Shown here piece after piece: positions 6,180-14,368 of a DNA stretch of 64,000 nucleotides. The stretch spans positions 215,929 to 279,928 of the forward strand of contig NZ_JAVDDU010000005.1 of assembly GCF_030848505.1 (NCBI RefSeq), given 5' to 3'. The translations under genes and the position numbers were made by a program. This DNA comes from Marinimicrobium hydrolyticum. Lineage in GTDB: Bacteria; Pseudomonadota; Gammaproteobacteria; Pseudomonadales; Cellvibrionaceae. The stretch's first letter is position 1, and each line of letters begins with the position of its first letter. Under the pieces are notes generated by a model. It saw only the letters and a list, made by a program, of their open reading frames with translations, had not been told where the DNA came from and did not search any database.

Positions 6180-9173
6180 ATGCGCTTATCCAGTCTTGCT
6201 AGTGTGCGCGGATTTCGCCGCTCACTGTTGAGCACGTCAATAATCGCCGTTACATTTGGTCTTAGTGGTTGTTTGGTGGAAGGGGATGAATCAACGTCAA
6301 CCTCTACATCAAACTCCAATGCCCAGACAGTAACCAATCCCGTTCACGAAGTGGAATCCGAGCGCCAGATTACCGGTGTAATTCAGGGTGTTTTGCGTGA
6401 CCGCGTTACCGGAAATCCCATTGAAGGTGCTGTGATCAGCATCGGTTTGCGTTCAACAGAAACCAACGAGCACGGTCAGTACGTTATTGAAGACGTTCCT
6501 GTAACCACGCCTACGTCTGATGGTGGTGGCAACGAGGTTTACCAGGTAAGTATTGACCTCCGTGAGGCCAGTTCCGGTTCCGACTACCCTTATCCAGATT
6601 TTTACTACGATACCGCTGAAGTTACTTTCGGCCGTTTCACGCCCATTGAAGCTCAGGAAATGGCGGGCGAGAATTTCCAGCAGGGTACCTTTCATCAGGT
6701 GATTTCCGGCTTGGTATCCGCGCACGATATGCAGGTGGGTAAACTGTCCACTCGTGTTTCGGGTCGCGTGGTTGGTGCCTTGAATCAACTCAATCTTGAG
6801 CCTCACGCCCCCGTTGCCGGCGTTACGGTGTATCTTGAGCAAACTGCCAGCACCGCGCGCAGTAACCGCGTCGTGGCCGAAACACAAACCGACGAAAACG
6901 GTAACTTCTCCTTTGCAAACATTGAAGCTGGGGTGGGTCTCACTTTGCGGGCGTTCTATGAGGACGACTACGGCGATGAGTACTACAGCTCAAGCAGTTT
7001 TAGCGCTCCGCAGAGAGATGGCCAGGAGCTTCGCTTCACTTTGCTGGATGGGCATTCAGCAGGCGGTCTTCGTTCGAACGCACTGCAGTTAGAGTTGCTG
7101 GAGAACCAAGGTCCGATTCTCCGCAGTGTGACGCCGGAAAACTACAGTGACCTGTCTCTGTCTGACGGCACCGTAGAGGTTCGCTACACATTCAATCGCC
7201 CAGTTCGTGCCAACAACTACGCCACTGCACTTGATCCTTCCAGCTCCGCTATTCAAGGGCTGTACGCGGATGTTGAAGTGACTTACGACGGCACCAAACT
7301 TGATCACGGCGCTCTGCGTCCAAGTGATGATGAGCCCGGCCCCAACTACACGCTGCACTGGGAAAGTGACTACACCGTTCTGGTTGTGAGCTTGAGAAAC
7401 TTGGCTGACGCCGCACGCTACACGGTAGATATCAGCGGCGCCGAGGGCGCAAACAAGCTGGTTGACAGTGCCAATCGTCAGGCTCGGCTAAACAACTGGG
7501 GTAGTAACAATACCATCGCCAACCCGCGCGTTGAGTTCACCACACGTGGTGATGGAAGCCCTGAAGTTCCTGAGCCCGCTTTGGTGTATTCGGCGGTGGA
7601 CAGTGTGGACGAAATCGTTCTTCAATGGGCGCCGGTAGACCATGCTCGAGCCTATCGCGTGTACACCCAGCGCGTAGAATTGAATCCGGACGTGACCAGT
7701 TATCTGCCCGGCTACTGGGAAGAGGATGAGATCACCACGGCGCGCTACAGCACCGCGGCGGAGCTGAACTCCAGCAACGGTAACCCCATGGCCGTTTACT
7801 TCAAGGTAACTGCTGTTAATGCTGACGGCATTGAAAGTGATTACAGCGAAGTGGTAGGTCCTGTTACCGACACTGTCAGCCCGCGTTTTATTGTTTCCTC
7901 AAACGATGACCAAGTGGATGTGTCCGGTACAGAGTTTGTGCTGGATGTGAGCGAACAGATTCGTGAGTTGGCCGACGAAAGTGGCGCAAGTATTTCAGTA
8001 TTGTTGCCCAATGGAGACGACGAAGCGATTGACGTCGTGGAAGTAGTAGCTGCCGCTGGCGATACGTTCATTGAAGTTGAGCTGAGCAGCGCCATTGCCA
8101 TTCCCTCATTTGATGATCTTGCCAATGAAACCCTGGGCAGAATTCGCACGGGTTGGAATGGCATTACTATTGACGGAATCGATCAAGCGCTGGATGACGC
8201 TGACTACGTAGAATACGAGCAGGTGAATATTCTGCCGCCTTTGAGTACCGGCCTGTGTATGACTGTGGCCAACGACGCGGGCAATCTTTTCAGCCTGAAC
8301 TCTGATCATTACGAGGACGGTATTCCCTTGGCTCTGAGCGTCAACACTATTGACTTGGGTGATGACGAAGTGGTGTTTGATGATGACACCGACACGCACT
8401 ACGTCTTTACCGGCCCAAGCGGTGTTTGTCACAGCATCACAGCTTTGCTGAACTTTTATCACGACGAAGGCAATAACAGTAGTGCCAGCAACGCACCGTG
8501 GATTGATGCCGCCGATGCTGATGGTGTTAACGTGGATGACCACGCTTATGGAGCTGCAGCGCAGTGGGCATTGAGTGGAGTGAGTCCGGCACTGTTGGGC
8601 AGCGTCACACTCAATGTGGATCATCGTCATTTCAGAATTTCACACCGAGTGGAGTCTTTGACGCAGTTGGCCATTAATGGTGTGGATGAGTTCTGGACTG
8701 AACCAACCGATCTGTCCGCTTCTACTCTGAGTCAGCTGACCCAAAACGACGACCGATCTCGTCCGGGTTCGGCCAGAGTTCTGCCCGCTTACTCTCACTA
8801 CTTGTTGCCAGGAGATGCACCGAATGACCCGCGTCCTGTCGTTCTTTACACTGGCGAGGATCTGGAGCAAGCGCATTTTGCATGGCGTGGTACGCCCGTA
8901 GGGCCCAGAACCACCACGGTAGTGTATGAGTTCCGCGAAGGTGCAGGCACCGACTTCGACGAACTGCAGAGTTCGTTGGAATCCGAAGGTATGCGCGTAC
9001 TGCCCTACAGCCTGGACGAGTACGAGCGTTCCGTGGAAATTCTGCGTGTTGCACCTGGCGCGGTTCATGACATCGCCGGTAATGCGAACAGCGGCTACAC
9101 TCTGGTGCGTACCTACGTTCGTAGTGACGATCTGTCCGAGACTGAGGTTACTGATCACTATCGGCAGGACTAA
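6180..9173 (+). CDS. Large surface lipoprotein with carboxypeptidase-regulatory-like and Ig/Fn3-like repeats, function unknown
   Basis: The 997-residue product starts with a signal peptide ending in the lipobox LSGC (C31). The residues after the cysteine (LVEGDEST) lack the Asp+2 inner-membrane retention signal, so outer-membrane anchoring is likely. A Ser/Thr-rich linker follows. Two segments resemble CarboxypepD_reg-like beta sandwiches (GVLRDRVTGNPIEGAVISIG near 65-110 and VAGVTVYLEQT with TDENGNFSFANIEAG near 195-270). A Big/Fn3-like stretch (LQWAPVDHARAYRVYTQ) lies near 480-500. The protein is strongly acidic, and no catalytic motif was seen. The ATG at 6180 follows GGAGAA; an in-frame start 45 bases upstream would put charged residues before the signal peptide. 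Adhesion or cell-surface display is possible but unproven. Confidence 0.8.
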   Translation: MRLSSLASVRGFRRSLLSTSIIAVTFGLSGCLVEGDESTSTSTSNSNAQTVTNPVHEVESERQITGVIQGVLRDRVTGNPIEGAVISIGLRSTETNEHGQYVIEDVPVTTPTSDGGGNEVYQVSIDLREASSGSDYPYPDFYYDTAEVTFGRFTPIEAQEMAGENFQQGTFHQVISGLVSAHDMQVGKLSTRVSGRVVGALNQLNLEPHAPVAGVTVYLEQTASTARSNRVVAETQTDENGNFSFANIEAGVGLTLRAFYEDDYGDEYYSSSSFSAPQRDGQELRFTLLDGHSAGGLRSNALQLELLENQGPILRSVTPENYSDLSLSDGTVEVRYTFNRPVRANNYATALDPSSSAIQGLYADVEVTYDGTKLDHGALRPSDDEPGPNYTLHWESDYTVLVVSLRNLADAARYTVDISGAEGANKLVDSANRQARLNNWGSNNTIANPRVEFTTRGDGSPEVPEPALVYSAVDSVDEIVLQWAPVDHARAYRVYTQRVELNPDVTSYLPGYWEEDEITTARYSTAAELNSSNGNPMAVYFKVTAVNADGIESDYSEVVGPVTDTVSPRFIVSSNDDQVDVSGTEFVLDVSEQIRELADESGASISVLLPNGDDEAIDVVEVVAAAGDTFIEVELSSAIAIPSFDDLANETLGRIRTGWNGITIDGIDQALDDADYVEYEQVNILPPLSTGLCMTVANDAGNLFSLNSDHYEDGIPLALSVNTIDLGDDEVVFDDDTDTHYVFTGPSGVCHSITALLNFYHDEGNNSSASNAPWIDAADADGVNVDDHAYGAAAQWALSGVSPALLGSVTLNVDHRHFRISHRVESLTQLAINGVDEFWTEPTDLSASTLSQLTQNDDRSRPGSARVLPAYSHYLLPGDAPNDPRPVVLYTGEDLEQAHFAWRGTPVGPRTTTVVYEFREGAGTDFDELQSSLESEGMRVLPYSLDEYERSVEILRVAPGAVHDIAGNANSGYTLVRTYVRSDDLSETEVTDHYRQD

Positions 9174-9212
9174 ACCGCCTAGGGGTTCGCGCAATGCAAA
9201 CCCCGAACGGTT

Positions 9213-9246
9213 AAAAAAAGCGGCACTTCGGTGCCGCTTTTTTTAT
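9213..9246 (+). terminator. Intrinsic terminator after the lipoprotein gene
   Basis: An AAAAAAAGCGGCAC arm, a TTCG tetraloop and GTGCCGCTTTTTTT form a strong hairpin with a T-run, 40 bases past the stop at 9173. The A-run before it makes it potentially bidirectional. Confidence 0.9.
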
Positions 9247-9419
9247 GTCTGGCGTTTGTGGGTGGGCACGGTTTGGATCCCAAACGCGTCAATTGAGTCG
9301 GGCGGGGAGATCCAGCCTGCCGAGCGCTGTCCAAGTGCACGGGCATCCGAGTGCACGCCAAGTCGCGAGCGCTGTGCGATGAATGTACTTGTTCCACAGG
9401 TGTCGAAAGGGAGGTGATC

Positions 9420-9812
9420 ATGCAACTTCACGAGTTTCTCAATCAGGTTCAGCACAGTGGTAATTTATCGTCTCAGGATGCCGTCCTTAATGCGACAAGG
9501 GCGACCCTGGTGACGCTGGCGGAGCGTTTGAGAGGCAATGAGCCGAACCACTTGGCAGCCCAGTTGCCGCAGGGATTGGAAGAGTTTTTACAAGGTGAAA
9601 GTGCGGGCAAGGGAGAGCGCTTTGGCTTCGATGAATTTATGCGCCGCGTCTGTGATCGAGAAGGTGTGGACTTGGATACAGCGACCGTCCACGCGCGCGC
9701 GGTATTGGGTACCATAGCAGAAGCGATTGACTCTGGTGAGTTGGAAGATGCCAGGCAACAGTTGCCAAAGGACATTAAACAGCTTCTGAATGAAGCGGCG
9801 GGCCAGCAATAA
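9420..9812 (+). CDS. DUF2267 family protein
   Basis: The 130-residue cytoplasmic protein has the two-fold helical layout of DUF2267. Each half carries a similar block: DAVLNATRATLVTLAERLRG with LAAQLPQGLEEFL, and DTATVHARAVLGTIAEAIDSG with ARQQLPKDIKQLL. Members are small and often stress-related in context, but no biochemical role is established. The ATG at 9420 is preceded by GGGAGGTG, a strong ribosome site, so the in-frame ATG at 9351 is rejected. It stands alone between a terminator and a secreted-protein gene. Confidence 0.85.
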   Translation: MQLHEFLNQVQHSGNLSSQDAVLNATRATLVTLAERLRGNEPNHLAAQLPQGLEEFLQGESAGKGERFGFDEFMRRVCDREGVDLDTATVHARAVLGTIAEAIDSGELEDARQQLPKDIKQLLNEAAGQQ

Positions 9813-9950
9813 GTAAACTAGAAGCCGTGGCAATGTGACTTTGGGTGCCGGCCAATCACCCTGTGTAAACCCTGGCGTCTCGGGTAGGTGTGCATGGCAG
9901 AGTAGGGTACACTGCTCGAAATGACTATTTTTCAGCAGCGATAGGGACTT

Positions 9951-11408
9951 ATGAGCAGGATTTTACCAAAACTGTGCCTGTTGGCCGGGTTTATCGCAAC
10001 CTCCGCCATGGGGCAGACGCTCAGTACTACATCGATTTCCCTGGGGCATCCGGCTAACGGAGATGTCGAACGGGTAGGGGAGTATCTTGCAGTTTCTGGC
10101 CACTCGGCTGAAAACCGCTGGTTATCGTTAATTGGTTTGGATGACTTTTCGCATTTGTCCGTTGAGATCCCTTCGGATGCGCAGTTTTTCGGTCGGATGA
10201 AACTCGCGGACGAAGCAAACGAGCAACTGGTCTTTCTCACTCAGGAGGGGCTTCGAGCCTTTTCGCCGCAACACGAACAACATCGCGCACTGGTCGAATT
10301 CAGTTCCATATACCCGTTAGCTGACCGGCAACGCTTGCGGTTTAAAGACTTTGCACGGGATGTTACCGGCTCCGGACTAAGTGATCTTCTTATTCCTGAC
10401 TTTAAGTTCTATCACCTCATTATTCAACAGGCAAACGGAGAGTTTGAATCTTTTCGTCTGAATGTTGATGCCCAGGTCAGAACTACGGATACCAATGCAC
10501 AGTTTACACCGCGACGACCCTATCTGGTGGATATGAGTTTGAATGGTAAAACAGATGTGGTCTTTGTGCGGGACGGAAAGCTGTTGGCGTTTTTTCAGCG
10601 AGAGGACGGCACCTTCTCTGAGGATCCAATGGTCATTGACCCGGGGGTTGGCATCTCGCCAGATCACGAGGCTAATATCCGCGCGGGAGACGGCCGCGAT
10701 TTCGCAGGCCTACGAATCTACCGCATGCACGAGTTTCAGGATCTGGATGGCGACGGTTTGGCCGATCTGGTGGTTCGGGAAGAATCCTTTGCGTCGGCCG
10801 TTGAGCAGGATTATACCTATCGTATTCATTACGGGAGGGAAGGAGAGGCTGGGCTTGAATTTGCCGCTGAGCCGGATACACGAATTGCGACATCAGGCAT
10901 TCAATTCGAGCCGGTGTTCGAAGACATTAACGGCAATGGCCGCAAAGATTTCTATACGCCCAGCGCTCAGTTTGGTGTGGGTACTATTATTCGCGCGTTG
11001 TTACGCGGCAGTGCTCGTCTCGACATTGAATTTTATATGATGGATGAGTCGCGAAATTTCCCTAGAGAGCCGACTTACCGACATCGGGCCAGTGCGGACG
11101 TTAGTATTGGTTCAGGACGAGTCGATTTGCCATTGGTAAAAGTGGCGCGCTTCGACAATAGCGGCCGAAAAAGTCTATTGGTTGGTGAGGGGCGCAGTGA
11201 GCTCGCTGTTTATGCTCCTGTTCAGGATGGGCTCTTCGAACGCAGGCCCACGACGTTCTCAATGTCATTACCGCGGGATGGCGCGCGCGCTAGAGTAATG
11301 GATCTTGACCACGCTGGCATCGAAGAGTTGGTATTGCCGTTCGATGCGCAGGACGAAGAAGGGCGCCGCAATCGGGTTGTTTTTCTTATGGTTGTGGACG
11401 AAGATTAA
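9951..11408 (+). CDS. Secreted FG-GAP/VCBS-like repeat protein, function unknown
   Basis: The 485-residue product begins with a signal peptide (about 1-21, ending TSAMGQT). Several blocks resemble the calcium-loop repeats of FG-GAP/VCBS beta-propellers: DVTGSGLSDLLIPDF, DMSLNGKTDVVFV, DLDGDGLADLVV, DINGNGRKDFYTP, and DLDHAGIEELVLPF near the C-terminus. Such propellers are usually adhesive or scaffold-like and lack catalysis. There is no lipobox and no C-terminal sorting signal, so it is probably periplasmic or secreted. The last 23 bases overlap the 3' end of tesA on the opposite strand. Confidence 0.72.
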   Translation: MSRILPKLCLLAGFIATSAMGQTLSTTSISLGHPANGDVERVGEYLAVSGHSAENRWLSLIGLDDFSHLSVEIPSDAQFFGRMKLADEANEQLVFLTQEGLRAFSPQHEQHRALVEFSSIYPLADRQRLRFKDFARDVTGSGLSDLLIPDFKFYHLIIQQANGEFESFRLNVDAQVRTTDTNAQFTPRRPYLVDMSLNGKTDVVFVRDGKLLAFFQREDGTFSEDPMVIDPGVGISPDHEANIRAGDGRDFAGLRIYRMHEFQDLDGDGLADLVVREESFASAVEQDYTYRIHYGREGEAGLEFAAEPDTRIATSGIQFEPVFEDINGNGRKDFYTPSAQFGVGTIIRALLRGSARLDIEFYMMDESRNFPREPTYRHRASADVSIGSGRVDLPLVKVARFDNSGRKSLLVGEGRSELAVYAPVQDGLFERRPTTFSMSLPRDGARARVMDLDHAGIEELVLPFDAQDEEGRRNRVVFLMVVDED

Positions 11409-12057
11409 CGACGCTGCCTAATTGCGCGGTTTCCTGCAGCAGGGGCAGCAAATCTGGCCAGACGTTTTCCAAAATTCGCGGTTGAGCCTCGGCTTTTGGG
11501 TGAATGCCGTCGCGCTGCATCAGGTTTAGATCTGTGGCTACGCCTTCAAGTAGAAACCCTACCAACGGAATTTCGTGTTGCTCAGCCAGGGCGGGATAGA
11601 CTTCAGCGAACTGGTCCGCGTAGCGGCGGCCGTAACTGGGCGGAATTTGCATGCCCACCAAAAGAACTTGGGCACCCGCATCCTGACTTAATTTAATCAT
11701 TTCGTTGAGGTTGTTGCGCAATGCACTGATAGGGTGGCCGCGCAAGCCATCGTTGCCGCCCAACTCCAAAATAACCAAGCTGGGTTGGTGTCGCTCCAGC
11801 AAGGTTGGCAGCCGTGCCAAACCGCCCGTAGTGGTTTCACCACTGACGCTGGCATTGACAACTCTATGCCGGTAATTGTGGTCATCGAGCCTGGCTTGTA
11901 ACAGGCTGACCCAGCCCTCATCCAAGTCTATCCCGTAGCCGGCGCTCAAGCTGTCCCCCATCACGAGGATGACTGGCCGATCATTCTCCGAAGCCCACGT
12001 ATTGAATGCCAGTACTAATGAAAAACACAGGAACAGACAACGTTTCAGGGGTTCCAC
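11386..12057 (-). CDS. tesA: Arylesterase/acyl-CoA thioesterase I (SGNH hydrolase)
   Basis: A periplasmic SGNH esterase of 223 residues, close to the 208 of E. coli TesA. A signal peptide (about 1-23) is followed by block I GDSLSAGYG with nucleophile S36, block II VNASVSGETT, block III LGGNDGLRG, and block V DGIHP with the catalytic Asp/His. The start is taken as GTG at 12057, preceded by GGAG, because it begins the signal peptide; an open frame extends to 12174 without such support. tesA is usually divergent from ybbA; here a 17-kb starch island lies between them. It is convergent with, and slightly overlaps, the FG-GAP-like gene. Confidence 0.9.
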   Translation of the reverse strand: MEPLKRCLFLCFSLVLAFNTWASENDRPVILVMGDSLSAGYGIDLDEGWVSLLQARLDDHNYRHRVVNASVSGETTTGGLARLPTLLERHQPSLVILELGGNDGLRGHPISALRNNLNEMIKLSQDAGAQVLLVGMQIPPSYGRRYADQFAEVYPALAEQHEIPLVGFLLEGVATDLNLMQRDGIHPKAEAQPRILENVWPDLLPLLQETAQLGSVVNLRPQP

Positions 12058-12158
12058 AGCAGCGTCTCCATTAACGAGAGGGCGAAAGGCTTCAGCGCCA
12101 GAGGAAAAGTTTAGCATAGTGAGCCCCATCACCGGCAGGTTAGGGCGGTGGCACGGAG

Positions 12159-12174
12159 AGTAAAGAATTGTCAA
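12159..12174. repeat. Left copy of the 16-bp direct repeat bounding the starch island
   Basis: AGTAAAGAATTGTCAA occurs here, about 100 bases upstream of tesA, and again exactly at 29327-29342, just upstream of ybbA. The flanking bases outside each copy do not match each other. The pair marks the ends of the 17-kb starch region. Confidence 0.85.
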
Positions 12175-12200
12175 AAAAAAAGGGGGCCAAAAAGGCCCCC
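12173..12200 (-). terminator. Intrinsic terminator of the pullulanase-amylase operon
   Basis: On the minus strand GGGGGCCTTTTTGGCCCCC is followed by nine T residues, 24 bases after the amylase stop at 12225. The T-run abuts the 16-bp direct repeat, so the terminator forms the left end of the island. Confidence 0.9.
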
Positions 12201-12224
12201 AAGGTTAACCGCGTCCATCAGCAG

Positions 12225-14366
12225 TCATTCCGCACAACGGCTGACCATCATGGTGCCCTCTTCGAGACTGTCCTCGATCACAAAGCTGTAGACGTAGTCG
12301 CCGGCCTCGGGAAGGCTAATTGAGGATTCGGTGCCCGGCCCTGCGGCGATGGCCATAGGCTGCTCGGTGCCTAGGATGACCGGCGCGCTGCCCGCCACGG
12401 CGTACTCTTGGCTCCAGGTACTGCTGGCAAACTTAAAGGAAAAGCTGCCTTCGGCTTCGTCAACAACGACCTGATACAGGTTGTCTCCTTTGTAGCTGAA
12501 TGCTCGGTATCCCGGTGTCGCATCAAAGCCGTTACCGCCAGGGTAAGTCCCGCGAATATACAGAGTCTGATCCAGTGGACCACTACCTTCGGCATCGGGG
12601 AGGTCACAGGCAGCCAATGGACCTTCGCCCACAATGCTGCCCGAGTCACAGCCAGGGTTGCGCTCCGTGGGGGCCTCGATATTCAGGAAGCGACCACTGA
12701 GAGGAGGGATCTGAATCGTGTAGCTCTCGTCATCGGCGTCGACGGTCTCATCACTCATCAGGTCCGCAAGAGCGCCATTGCTGCCAATTGCACAAGCGTC
12801 AAAGGTTACCTCCAAGGGTTCGTCGCTGACATTGAGCAGGTAGAGTACGGCTGAATCTTCATCGGCTTTGTGTGCGGCATACAAGTCACTGGAGGCGCCG
12901 GCAGGTACAGCCACTTGAGTGCGCTCCCCTCGATAGAGAGCCGGGTTGTTGGCCCGCATGTGCATCAGGTCGCGCAGGTAGTCGCGCAAATCAGCTTGTT
13001 GCTCATTGGCGGTAAACACGTCGTGCTCTACGCCGCTGGGCAAACCTTCGATTTTGCCGCTGTTGCGTGCCACATGATCATCACACAGGCCCTGGGCGGC
13101 ACAGTTGTCGGTAACCTGCTCGGCAAATCCTGGCACCTCATCGCCGATCTCTTCCCCATAGTAGAGTGTAATCGGACCAGTGTAGGAGGCTAGGAAGCTG
13201 AAGGCGGCCTTATGGCGCTGCCAATAGTCCGCATCTTCAGGTTCAGCAATGTTGCCCCGCTGAAGTAAGTCGCCAAAGCGTACCAGGTCGTGGTTGCCGA
13301 TAAAGCCATTAGGAATTGCGTGGCTTGGGTATTGGCCATGGGCGCTGACGATGCCGGCGTTGAGGTTAGTGGCGGTAGCGTTGCTTTGGCCACTTTCCTC
13401 AACCGCAAGGGTTTGTACCAGCGAGTAGCGCACAGGGAAGTCGAACGCTGAGCACAGGGCCGGATCGTCTTCCGGGCCATAGGCGTCAGAGGCAATTTCA
13501 TCAGCGCCGCTCCAGATTTCGGCGACCATGTAACCCAGCGGGTTGACGGCTTCTCCATCGGCGTTGGTGTAGGAAACTGACGCGGACGCTTCCTCAACCG
13601 CTGCGCGAATAGCTCGCCAGCCGTCTAGCGGTACTTCGTAGGCTTGGTCGAGACGCCAACCGTCGATCTTCAGCTCCTTGATCCAGTAGGTGGCGACTTC
13701 CTTAAAGAACTCCAAGTCGTCCGGGTAAATGGCTTGGCGGCCAACACCGGAGCGCAGCTCTCCCTCCGTACTCACGATCAGATCGTTAATGGAGGGGTAT
13801 TCATGGGCGTTTTGTTTGAAGTGACCAAAGACACCGTCAAAAAACACGTACAGTCCCAGCTCGTGCGCTTTCTCTACCATTTCCCGCGCCTCATCCAAAG
13901 TGCCGAAGCGGGGGTCAATCGCGAAGTAGTTACTGGCGTAATAACCGGTGGCATCCAGGCGGTCGGCCCAGATGTCCTGTCCGGGAATTGGCACAGCGTC
14001 GAAGATCGGGGTCATCCAGATGGCGTTAAACCCCATATCGGCAATGTATTCAAGGCTGTCGGAAATGCCTTGAATGTCGCCCATATGGTGGCTGGTGCCG
14101 TAGCCTTCGCCGTGTCCAATGGAGGGGTTGCCATTAATAAAGGCTTCGGTCATCACCTGATAAATACGCAGGCTTTTGGCGGTTTCATAGGTGGGGGTAT
14201 CGCAACTCAGCACGGCAACGGGGTCATGGCCATTACTATCGCCATTCCCAATATTGTCGTCGCCATTCCCATTCCCGTCTGTGGGAGCGCGGCCTGGCGA
14301 GCTGCTTCCGCAGCCCACCAGTGCGCCCAGCACAACCGGTAGTAACAGTTTGTGCAAGGTCTTCAT
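12225..14366 (-). CDS. GH13 alpha-amylase, outer-membrane lipoprotein
   Basis: The 713-residue enzyme should cut internal alpha-1,4 bonds of starch at the cell surface. It has a lipobox LVGC (C19) and a Gly/Asn/Asp-rich linker (about 20-48), then a GH13 barrel with the predicted nucleophile D240 in DGWRLDQAY, the acid E283 in MVAEIWS and the third acid D360 in FIGNHD. A beta-rich module after residue ~590 (YIRGTYPGGNGFD and a Trp/Tyr-rich run) looks like a starch-binding or pullulanase-associated domain. It starts two bases after the pullulanase stop, with ACGGAGG inside the end of that gene, so the two are translationally coupled in one operon. Confidence 0.9.
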   Translation of the reverse strand: MKTLHKLLLPVVLGALVGCGSSSPGRAPTDGNGNGDDNIGNGDSNGHDPVAVLSCDTPTYETAKSLRIYQVMTEAFINGNPSIGHGEGYGTSHHMGDIQGISDSLEYIADMGFNAIWMTPIFDAVPIPGQDIWADRLDATGYYASNYFAIDPRFGTLDEAREMVEKAHELGLYVFFDGVFGHFKQNAHEYPSINDLIVSTEGELRSGVGRQAIYPDDLEFFKEVATYWIKELKIDGWRLDQAYEVPLDGWRAIRAAVEEASASVSYTNADGEAVNPLGYMVAEIWSGADEIASDAYGPEDDPALCSAFDFPVRYSLVQTLAVEESGQSNATATNLNAGIVSAHGQYPSHAIPNGFIGNHDLVRFGDLLQRGNIAEPEDADYWQRHKAAFSFLASYTGPITLYYGEEIGDEVPGFAEQVTDNCAAQGLCDDHVARNSGKIEGLPSGVEHDVFTANEQQADLRDYLRDLMHMRANNPALYRGERTQVAVPAGASSDLYAAHKADEDSAVLYLLNVSDEPLEVTFDACAIGSNGALADLMSDETVDADDESYTIQIPPLSGRFLNIEAPTERNPGCDSGSIVGEGPLAACDLPDAEGSGPLDQTLYIRGTYPGGNGFDATPGYRAFSYKGDNLYQVVVDEAEGSFSFKFASSTWSQEYAVAGSAPVILGTEQPMAIAAGPGTESSISLPEAGDYVYSFVIEDSLEEGTMMVSRCAE

Positions 14367-14368
14367 GT

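Noticed and set aside
12058..12174. N-terminal extension of tesA to 12174
   Set aside because: It would place 39 residues before the signal peptide and overlap the direct repeat; the GTG at 12057 has a ribosome site and starts the signal peptide.
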